From Betaproteobacteria bacterium (lineage in GTDB: Bacteria > Pseudomonadota > Gammaproteobacteria > Burkholderiales > Burkholderiaceae_D), in contig JANYFL010000065.1 in assembly GCA_025362735.1 (NCBI GenBank), positions 62,001-126,000 of the forward strand: a stretch of DNA of 64,000 nucleotides, written 5' to 3'. The translations under genes were made by a program, and so were the position numbers. This document shows, one piece after another, positions 58,327 through 64,000 of this stretch (within the stretch, counting starts at the first letter, position 1; every line of letters begins with the position of its first letter). The notes beneath the pieces are model-generated. The model had not been told where the DNA came from. It searched no databases and saw only the letters and a list, made by a program, of their open reading frames with translations.

Positions 58327-58342
58327 CGCAGCATCAGCTGCG
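58327..58342 (+). other. Hairpin between tRNA-Gly and fcs
   Basis: CGCAGC and GCTGCG with loop ATCA, 17 bp after the tRNA 3' end. There is no T-tract, so it is unlikely to stop all transcription. It may help 3' processing of the tRNA or shield fcs mRNA. Confidence 0.4.
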
Positions 58343-58357
58343 TAATCAGGAGACATC

Positions 58358-60265
58358 ATGGCTACGAAGTCGCCCGCTCATTTGTCCACTCAGTTGGCTT
58401 ATCGGCATATCAATCTGACCCAGGCAAAGCCAATTATTGAGCAGAATGCCCAGGGTCATTTAATCGTTCGATCCAGTGAGGCATTGCAGGAATATCCCGA
58501 GCGTATGCTGGACCGTTTGATTCATTGGGCCGCAGTTGCGCCGGAACGGACATTCATGGCCAAACGCGTCAATGGCGACAATCGTGGCGGGGATTGGCGG
58601 CATGTGACGTATCAGCAGGCGCTTGATGCGGCGCGACGTATCGGCCAGTACTTGCACGATCAAGGCGCATCGGTTGAACGTCCGGTTGCGATCCTGTCTG
58701 ATAACGATCTTGAACACGCATTGATTGCTTTGGGTGCGCAATATGCCGGTGTGCCGTTCGCCCCGATTTCGCCCGCGTATTCACTGGTTTCGCAAGACTA
58801 CGAGAAGCTCCGGCATGTGTTCAATGTGCTGACCCCCAGCATTATTTTTGCGGCAGACGGTTGCGTCTATGCCAAAGCGATCAGTGCCGTAGCGGCTTCG
58901 GATACCCAGATCATCGTGACTCGGAATCCCTCGCCAGATCAAAGTAACAAGACCATATTATTCGCCGATGTTCTTGCGACTGTCGCGACGCCCGCAATCG
59001 ATGCGGTCTACAAAACAACCGGCCCCGACACCATCGCCAAATTTCTGTTTACTTCGGGGTCGACCAAACTGCCCAAGGCGGTGATCAATACGCAGCGCAT
59101 GCTTTGCTGCAACATGCAGCAGTTCTATCAGGCCTATCCCTTTCTTGGAGAGGAGCCGCCGGTATTGGTCGACTGGTTGCCCTGGAACCATACTTTCGGT
59201 GGGAACCAGATTGTCGGCATCATTGTTTATTTCGGTGGGACGCTTTATATCGATGAAGGCAAGCCGACCCCCAAGGGCATGGCCGAAACACTGCGCAACC
59301 TGCGCGAAATTTCACCGACGGTTTATTTCAATGTACCCAAGGGCTTTGAGGAGGTTGCGCTTGCCTTGCGGCGCGAACCCGAACTGGCCAAAAAACTCCT
59401 GGGCAAGCTCAAGATGTTTTATTACGCCGGAGCATCGCTGTCGCAGCCGGTCTGGGATAGCCTTTTTCAGACCGCCGAAGAGTTATATGGTGAGCGGGTT
59501 GGCATGCTGACTGGACTGGGTATGACCGAGACGGCACCCTCTGCATTGATTGTCAACCGGGTCGATTGTCGTGCCGGCATGATCGGCATCCCTGTGCCGG
59601 GACTGAAACTCAAACTGATCCAGGATGGCGACAAGTTGGAAGCGCGTTATCGGGGCCCGAATATCACGCCCGGCTATTGGCGTGCACCGAATGAGACACG
59701 AGAAAGTTTCGATGAAGACGGTTTCTTCATCACCGGCGACGCCATCAAATATATCGACCCGACTCATCCTGAACTCGGCTTCATGTTTGATGGCCGTATT
59801 GCCGAAGACTTCAAGCTCGACACGGGCACCTGGGTTAGTGTCGGCCCGCTGCGTGGCAAGGTGATCGCGTCGGGTGCACCCTATGTGCAGGATGTGGTCG
59901 TAACGGGGCACGACCGTGGCGACCTGGGTATTCTCATATTCCCGCACATCGAGTCCTGTCGTCAGCTTTGTGGACTGGATGTCGATGCGAGCGTCACCCA
60001 AGTGCTTGCGCACCCGAATGTTTGGGCTGAATTTGAACGGGTCGTTAACGATGCCTGGAAAACGGGCACGGGCAGTGCCAACCGGATTGCCCGTGCGATG
60101 GTGCTGGTTGAGCCACCCTCTCTCGACAAAGGAGAGATTACCGACAAAGGTTCGATCAACCAGCGAGCAGTTCTAAAACAACGTGCCATTTTGATAGAAC
60201 AGCTATATGCCGCGCAGTCCTCTAGCGATATCATTCGGCCCAAGGGGGAAAGAACGGCCGCATGA
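58358..60265 (+). CDS. fcs: Feruloyl-CoA synthetase
   Basis: 635 aa, long as in bacterial Fcs (about 590-630). It activates ferulate and related hydroxycinnamates to CoA thioesters with ATP. The AMP-binding motif is FLFTSGSTKLPKAV (about 228). DWLPWNHTFGGN, MFYYAGASLSQPVWDSL, GLGMTETAPSA and FDGRIAEDFKLDTGTWVSVG are characteristic of this subgroup. A strong RBS (CAGGAGA, 58347-58353) precedes the ATG. A MarR gene follows 39 bp later and ech is 2.2 kb further. Ferulate specificity rests on the combination with ech. Confidence 0.9.
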   Translation: MATKSPAHLSTQLAYRHINLTQAKPIIEQNAQGHLIVRSSEALQEYPERMLDRLIHWAAVAPERTFMAKRVNGDNRGGDWRHVTYQQALDAARRIGQYLHDQGASVERPVAILSDNDLEHALIALGAQYAGVPFAPISPAYSLVSQDYEKLRHVFNVLTPSIIFAADGCVYAKAISAVAASDTQIIVTRNPSPDQSNKTILFADVLATVATPAIDAVYKTTGPDTIAKFLFTSGSTKLPKAVINTQRMLCCNMQQFYQAYPFLGEEPPVLVDWLPWNHTFGGNQIVGIIVYFGGTLYIDEGKPTPKGMAETLRNLREISPTVYFNVPKGFEEVALALRREPELAKKLLGKLKMFYYAGASLSQPVWDSLFQTAEELYGERVGMLTGLGMTETAPSALIVNRVDCRAGMIGIPVPGLKLKLIQDGDKLEARYRGPNITPGYWRAPNETRESFDEDGFFITGDAIKYIDPTHPELGFMFDGRIAEDFKLDTGTWVSVGPLRGKVIASGAPYVQDVVVTGHDRGDLGILIFPHIESCRQLCGLDVDASVTQVLAHPNVWAEFERVVNDAWKTGTGSANRIARAMVLVEPPSLDKGEITDKGSINQRAVLKQRAILIEQLYAAQSSSDIIRPKGERTAA

Positions 60266-60304
60266 AGGTCGTGCAGTTGATTCAGAACCAGGATTAATCT
60301 CAAT

Positions 60305-60823
60305 ATGGCCACCAGCAAAGTCATTTCCATTGAACCGAATCGCGGCACTCGGAATGCACGTTCCGCTGAGCGCTCGCTTGACCAAAGTGTGCTGCGTAAT
60401 CTGATTGGCTATAACCTGCGGCGTGCGGATTTGCTGATGCGTCAGCATCTGGTCAGCACGTTGTCTGATTGGGGGTTGCGTCCCGCTGAATATTCGGCTC
60501 TGGTGCTGATTGCCAACAACAATGAAGTTACACCCGGTGACCTCGGCTTGGCCCTCGATATCAAGCGGCCTAACATGGTGACACTCGTAACCCGGCTCGA
60601 ACGCCGCGATCTGATCAAACGGGAAGTCCATCATCAGGATCGGCGTAGTCAGATTCTGACCTTGACTCCAAAGGGTGAGGCCATGCTCGCCGATGTCGAA
60701 GAGCTCGTGTTCAAGTCAGATCAGGTCAACACGGGTTGCTGGAGCAAGACGGAACGCGAAGAATTTATTCGCTTGCTACAAATGCTGATTGACGGCCGGT
60801 GGGATAACAAGTCAAAAATTTGA
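60305..60823 (+). CDS. MarR-family regulator (FerR-like)
   Basis: 172 aa. The winged HTH is clear: GLRPAEYSALVLIANNNEVT, GDLGLALDIKRPNMVTLVTR, LERRDLIKREVHHQDRRSQI and TPKGEAMLADV. Placed between fcs and ech, it most likely represses the ferulate genes and is released by a hydroxycinnamoyl-CoA, as in known FerR/CouR/HcaR systems. Those ligands are inferred. A short stem with a T-run follows at 60895-60917. Confidence 0.87.
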   Translation: MATSKVISIEPNRGTRNARSAERSLDQSVLRNLIGYNLRRADLLMRQHLVSTLSDWGLRPAEYSALVLIANNNEVTPGDLGLALDIKRPNMVTLVTRLERRDLIKREVHHQDRRSQILTLTPKGEAMLADVEELVFKSDQVNTGCWSKTEREEFIRLLQMLIDGRWDNKSKI

Positions 60824-60894
60824 TGACAAGCTGTCAGGCCAGCTGGTCAGCGTAAAAGTCGCTCTATCTGTTACACACGCAATTCCCCTTAAGG

Positions 60895-60917
60895 GCATCC
60901 TGAGATGCTTTTTTTTT
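60895..60917 (+). terminator. Rho-independent terminator after the MarR gene
   Basis: GCATC (60895-60899) / GATGC (60904-60908) with a CTGA loop, then nine T. The stem is short (5 bp), but the U-tract is long. Confidence 0.65.
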
Positions 60918-61038
60918 GAAATATTTTTTGCTTTGATGTCGATTCGGGCTGATCTCAGGCATCTATTGATCAGGCCAGAGACTTATCTGGCTGCATCCTG
61001 CCATTCGGCAGGGCTGAATCTTCCTTCAAGGAGTAATC

Positions 61039-61273
61039 ATGGAGTACATGCTGATTTTTACCGAGACCGCGGAAGATTTTTCTGTCCGCAATGAACCCAG
61101 CAAAGGCACCGGCATATGGGGCGGTCCGGGCTCATTTGCTCGGACAAAGCCCAAACGTCGCTGAGTGGCACAAGTCTGTTCTGGCCTATGATCGCGCCAT
61201 CGGTCTGACCGAATCGCTTGCGGTACGTGCGGATTTGATCCGCAGACGCCATAAAATAGCGAGCCGGATTTAA
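61039..61273 (+). pseudogene. Remnant of a YCII/DGPF gene joined to the 3' end of an ECF sigma gene
   Basis: AAGGAG then an ATG at 61039 open MEYMLIFTETAEDFSVRNEP, the standard start of DGPF/YCII-type proteins. The next stretch reads best only with two small frame changes (PAKAPAY in one frame, WGG in the other), and stop TGA is at 61162. In a neighbouring frame 61163-61273 ends LAYDRAIGLTESLAVRADLI and RRRHKIASRI, very like the C-terminus of ECF42-type sigma factors. Such YCII and ECF genes are neighbours in many genomes. A deletion likely removed the bulk of both. The region 60918-61038 and 61274-61438 holds no other supported gene. Confidence 0.5.
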
Positions 61274-61438
61274 AAGAGTTGGTTGGAACCTCAGGAGCTT
61301 GAGCCTGTCGTATGCTCGGTTCCCCATGAAGCACACCTGGTCTGGCATGACTGGACGTGTCTTCCTCAGACGATACCCAGCCGTTAAGCACTTTGACATG
61401 CCGCTATAAGTGCTCGTTTCAACGGCATTTTTTGATCA

Positions 61439-62311
61439 ATGCAAGTAAAAACAACCCCAGTACGACGCTATCTGCTTGCTCCCTGGGAGCGGGATACGCT
61501 CGATATGCAAGTACGAGAGCGACGCAGCATCCGGCTGGGACTGCTGGTTTCGTTACTGGTGCATGTTCTGGTTTTGATCATCGCAGTTCATCAAAACATG
61601 AATCCCACATCCAATAACAATTCTCCTGAACCCATTGCGGTTCGGCTGGAATCCAGTCCGGCCCCCGCCAAATCGGCTCCCAAGAACATACCGAAAACCA
61701 AACCGGTACCGCGCGACCGGATCATTGCGCTTTCCAAGCCTTCATCGAAGGGGCCAAGGATTCCCCCACAGTCCACTGTCCCTGAAACACCGCAGGAAAC
61801 GACGCCCGATCCGAATGCGCCTCCGGTCGACATGATGGCGATGGTCAATGCCGCGCGCGCGCGTCGCAATGCGCAGGAAGCCAACGCAGCGCGTGAGAAT
61901 GCAGAAGCCCGGGCCAATGGTCAGGGGCCTTCGGAAAATGATATTGCCATGGGCAATATCAACCGCAATCTTCAGCGCGGCCAGGGCGGTGGGACCGGCG
62001 GTGTTTTCGAGATATTGAACAAAGGGACGCGCGTGGGGCAATTTGCTTTCAATGGCTGGACAACCGGAGTACGTAGTAACTGGCGCGAGGTGATTGATGT
62101 CGATGCCGGTGTGGGGGGCGATATTGAACTGGCGATCGTGCGCCGCATGATTGAGTTGATCCGCACCCACTACTCAGGCGATTTCAACTGGGATTCGCAC
62201 CGGCTCGGACGGGTTGTCGTGATGTCGGCCCGACCCCAGGATACGGCTGAACTGGAAGCTTTCATGATGCATGAATTCTTCGATGTTCGAAATAATCCAC
62301 GCGTGCATTAG
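61439..62311 (+). CDS. Membrane-anchored proline-rich protein of unknown function (TonB-like topology)
   Basis: 290 aa. I do not recognise a named family. A single helix is at about 32-49 (LGLLVSLLVHVLVLIIAV) after a basic cytoplasmic start. A Pro/Lys/Ser-rich periplasmic stretch (about 60-125) follows, as in TonB or TolA, then an Ala/Arg/Asn-rich part likely helical (NAARARRNAQEANAARENAE). The C-terminal domain (about 185-290) has FEILNKGTRVGQFAFNGWTT and WREVIDVDAGVGGDIELAIV, with no TonB-C motif. It lies between the MarR remnant region and ech. Confidence 0.65.
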   Translation: MQVKTTPVRRYLLAPWERDTLDMQVRERRSIRLGLLVSLLVHVLVLIIAVHQNMNPTSNNNSPEPIAVRLESSPAPAKSAPKNIPKTKPVPRDRIIALSKPSSKGPRIPPQSTVPETPQETTPDPNAPPVDMMAMVNAARARRNAQEANAARENAEARANGQGPSENDIAMGNINRNLQRGQGGGTGGVFEILNKGTRVGQFAFNGWTTGVRSNWREVIDVDAGVGGDIELAIVRRMIELIRTHYSGDFNWDSHRLGRVVVMSARPQDTAELEAFMMHEFFDVRNNPRVH

Positions 62312-62378
62312 ATGGCCCAGATTCAAGCCCAGAATAAAAGTCAGCCTTAAGCGAAATAATGGCTTGCAGTTTCAAATA

Positions 62379-62389
62379 ATAACAGTTAT
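62379..62389. promoter_or_regulatory. Candidate operator upstream of ech
   Basis: ATAACAGTTAT is a perfect 11-bp palindrome in an AT-rich stretch 60 bp before the ech ATG. It is a candidate site for the MarR regulator; short symmetry alone makes this weak. Confidence 0.3.
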
Positions 62390-62448
62390 ATTTTATTACT
62401 AGTTGGTGTGGGCACGATCGCCCGATATAACTTGTAAGGAATAAAACC

Positions 62449-63291
62449 ATGACTATTGATCCCGCAGAACTCGCAACGGTCGCGTATGAAGTGAAAGACG
62501 GCATCGCCTGGGTGAAATTCAATCGCCCCGAGAAGCGCAACTGCATGTCCCCGCGTTTGAACCGCCAAATGATGCGCGTGCTGGATGAACTGGAGCACCG
62601 CGAAGATGTGGGCGTTCTGGTGCTGGGTGGTGAAGGCACATCCTGGTCTGCGGGCATGGACCTGAAGGAATATTTCCGCGAGAACGAGGCCAAGGGACTG
62701 GGTGCTACGCGGCAAGCGCAGCGCGAAAGTTATGGCTGGTGGCGCCGTTTGCGCTGGTATCAGAAGCCGACCATTGCGATGGTGCAGGGCTGGTGTTTTG
62801 GCGGTGCCTATGGCCCCTTGTTTGCCTGCGATCTGGCTTTCTGTGCCGATGAAGCGACATTCGGATTGTCAGAAATCAACTGGGGCATTCTGCCCGGCGG
62901 CGGAGCGACGAAGATCGGCGTTGAGCTGATGTCGTTCCGCAACGCGATGTACCACGCATTGATGGGCGAAAATTTGACCGGCCCGCAGGCAGCCGCTCAA
63001 GGCCTGGTCAACGAGTCGATGCCGCTGGCTAAGCTTGAGGCGCGTGTGACAGAAGTGGCGAAGGTACTACTCACCAAGAATCCGGTTGCACTCAAAGGAA
63101 CCAAGGATGCAATCCGCCGGGCTTCGGAAATGACGTATGACAATGCCGAGGATTACTTGATCCGTGCGCAGGAAGCGGCCAACAGTTACGACAACACGGG
63201 TCGCAAAGAAGGCATCAAGCAGTTCATTGACGACAAAACCTATAAGCCGGGTCTGGGTGCTTACGACAAAAGTAAAGCTGCAAAGAAATAA
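62449..63291 (+). CDS. ech: Feruloyl-CoA hydratase-lyase (p-hydroxycinnamoyl-CoA hydratase/lyase)
   Basis: 280 aa, crotonase family. It hydrates feruloyl-CoA and cleaves it to vanillin and acetyl-CoA. Family-specific features: FNRPEKRNCMSPRLNRQMM, SWSAGMDLKEYFRE, AQRESYGWWRRLRWYQKPTI (the hydroxycinnamoyl pocket), and WCFGGAYGPLFACDLAF with LSEINWGILPGGGATK. Those match HCHL closely. It forms the catabolic pair with fcs, 2.2 kb upstream. No vanillin dehydrogenase gene is in this window. Confidence 0.94.
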   Translation: MTIDPAELATVAYEVKDGIAWVKFNRPEKRNCMSPRLNRQMMRVLDELEHREDVGVLVLGGEGTSWSAGMDLKEYFRENEAKGLGATRQAQRESYGWWRRLRWYQKPTIAMVQGWCFGGAYGPLFACDLAFCADEATFGLSEINWGILPGGGATKIGVELMSFRNAMYHALMGENLTGPQAAAQGLVNESMPLAKLEARVTEVAKVLLTKNPVALKGTKDAIRRASEMTYDNAEDYLIRAQEAANSYDNTGRKEGIKQFIDDKTYKPGLGAYDKSKAAKK

Positions 63292-63318
63292 TCTGCTTTT
63301 ACTTCGCTTTGATTTTTT

Positions 63319-63358
63319 TGACGCGTGGCTGGATTACCGGTCACGCGTTATTTTTTTG
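63319..63358 (+). terminator. Rho-independent terminator after ech
   Basis: ACGCGTG (63321-63327) / CACGCGT (63342-63348) with T-runs on both sides. It can work in both directions. A second hairpin CGTAGCC/GGCTACG follows at 63367-63385. Confidence 0.8.
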
Positions 63359-63427
63359 TTTTGCGCGTAGCCGGTTCGGCTACGAAATCGATGCAATAAG
63401 GTTACACTTCAACCTGTTGCCTTTGAT

Positions 63428-63514
63428 GGTGCCCAGAAGAGGACTCGAACCTCCACAGTGTTGCCACCGCTAGGACCTGAACCTAGTGCGTCTACCAATT
63501 TCGCCATCTGGGCA
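63428..63514 (-). tRNA. tRNA-Leu (anticodon CAG)
   Basis: 87 nt with encoded CCA. Acceptor GCCCAGA/TCTGGGC. Anticodon stem CTAGG/CCTAG with loop TTCAGGT gives CAG (reads CUG). The long variable arm typical of tRNA-Leu (CGGTGGCAACACTG) and the T arm GGAGGTTCGAGTCC are present. Confidence 0.97.
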
Positions 63515-63560
63515 CGATGGGCGCAAAAATAATCTGCGCGAGACTTGAAACGAGTCGCGC

Positions 63561-63589
63561 ATTGTATCGGCATCCCTCTTATTTATCAA
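63561..63589 (-). promoter_or_regulatory. Promoter of tRNA-Leu
   Basis: Minus-strand TTGATA (63589-63584), 17-bp spacer and TACAAT (63566-63561), both near consensus. A GC-rich discriminator (GCGCGAC) follows, as in stringently controlled stable-RNA promoters. The tRNA 5' end is 46 bases downstream. Confidence 0.7.
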
Positions 63590-63650
63590 CCGCGCAAGTC
63601 AATCGTAGTCAGCCCGGTCAAACCGGGTAAAAAATTTCCCCTTAAAAAGA

Positions 63651-64000
63651 ATGCAAAGAAAAAAACAATCAGAAACGTCCGCTTCCTCATCCCTTGGACG
63701 TTTTGAATACGAAGTCCCTAGCCGCGAAGACATTTTGCTTGAGCTGCGTACCGCTGAAAAGCCGCTGGCGCCGCAGGAGCTGGCGCAGCGTCTCGGCATC
63801 AAAACGAATGAGATGGAAGGTTTCGACCGTCGCTTGGCGGCAATGGAGCGTGATGGCCAGCTCATGCCGAACCGCAAGGGCGTACTGTTACTGGCGACCA
63901 AGCTCGATTTCGTCGCAGGCCGCGTAGTCGGTCATCGCGATGGTTATGGCTTTTTGATTCGTGATGAAGGCGGGCCGGATCTCTGGCTTGCGCCCAAGGA
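63651..64000 (+). CDS. rnr: Ribonuclease R, N-terminal part (3' end cut by window)
   Basis: 116 codons visible of about 750-850. 3'-5' exoribonuclease for structured RNA. The opening has a short Lys-rich start, YEVPSREDILLELRTAEKPL and LAQRLGIKTNEMEGFDRRLA (HTH_12 winged helix), then ATKLDFVAGRVVGHRDGYGF, the first cold-shock OB domain. A small hairpin CCCGGT/ACCGGG (63613-63627) lies 23 bases before the ATG. The gene continues past the window end. Confidence 0.93.
   Translation, partial: MQRKKQSETSASSSLGRFEYEVPSREDILLELRTAEKPLAPQELAQRLGIKTNEMEGFDRRLAAMERDGQLMPNRKGVLLLATKLDFVAGRVVGHRDGYGFLIRDEGGPDLWLAPK

Noticed and set aside
61058-61399. 113-codon minus-strand frame in the remnant region
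   Set aside because: No start context or family resemblance, and it is antisense to the YCII/ECF remnants, which explain the sequence better.

Overview
The window reads as chromosomal DNA of a betaproteobacterium, most likely Burkholderiales (Oxalobacteraceae-like), with moderate GC. The basis is gene content and order: the run yebC-purD-hemF-nadD-rsfS-rlmH-maf-rng, the LPS inner-core set (waaC, waaA, waaL, msbA and several glycosyltransferases), thiC behind a TPP riboswitch, and protein sequences of betaproteobacterial character. The genus is not resolved by inspection.

Layout. 1-3141: the 3' nine-tenths of dnaE. 3160-9108: LPS core biosynthesis and export (three glycosyltransferases on the minus strand, then waaL and msbA on the plus strand). 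9307-16372: a minus-strand housekeeping run (rng, maf, rlmH, rsfS, nadD, hemF, purD, yebC). 16525-21911: a HerA/YjgR-like ATPase, a small monooxygenase, a UDP-glucuronate-type epimerase, and waaC-waaA. 22011-26855: a tannase/feruloyl-esterase-type enzyme, a cupin, an MFS exporter and a divergent LysR regulator. 26852-32485: an accessory stretch with a truncated hemoglobin, an EamA transporter, DUF1801, a cupin coupled to a HigBA-like toxin-antitoxin pair, a frameshifted glycosyltransferase, a RidA protein and DUF4145. 32497-40835: a TolC-type outer-membrane protein, rhodanese, pcm, and a DUF2214-TetR-MFP-RND tripartite efflux operon. 40998-43070: TPP riboswitch and thiC. 43255-47928: a small defence-type island made of a PIN nuclease overlapping a large Eco57I-like restriction-methylase, with a divergent RHH/ParE toxin-antitoxin pair. 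47962-49170: cfa. 49269-51909: a bufferin-type RiPP cluster (DUF2282 precursor, DUF692, DUF2063, DoxX). 52137-57778 and on to 58059: uppP, recQ, a CsgG-like lipoprotein, trmB, thiG and thiS. 58236-63291: tRNA-Gly, feruloyl-CoA synthetase, a MarR regulator, a decayed YCII/ECF remnant, a membrane-anchored protein of unknown function, and feruloyl-CoA hydratase-lyase. 63428-64000: tRNA-Leu and the start of rnr.

How the genes work together. The LPS genes make and flip core-lipid A and ligate O-antigen; uppP recycles the undecaprenyl carrier. The tannase-type enzyme could release phenolic acids from esters, and Fcs with Ech would turn ferulate into vanillin plus acetyl-CoA under MarR control. The efflux operon carries its own TetR regulator and lies next to a TolC gene. 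ThiC, ThiG and ThiS serve the two branches of thiamine synthesis. The DUF2282/DUF692/DUF2063/DoxX set matches the recently recognised bufferin peptides, thought to be copper-binding and modified by a multinuclear iron enzyme, and is the most unusual system here.

The intergenic spaces hold at least four families of dispersed palindromic repeats. One copy lies inside the bufferin operon, and another overlaps the upstream edge of trmB.
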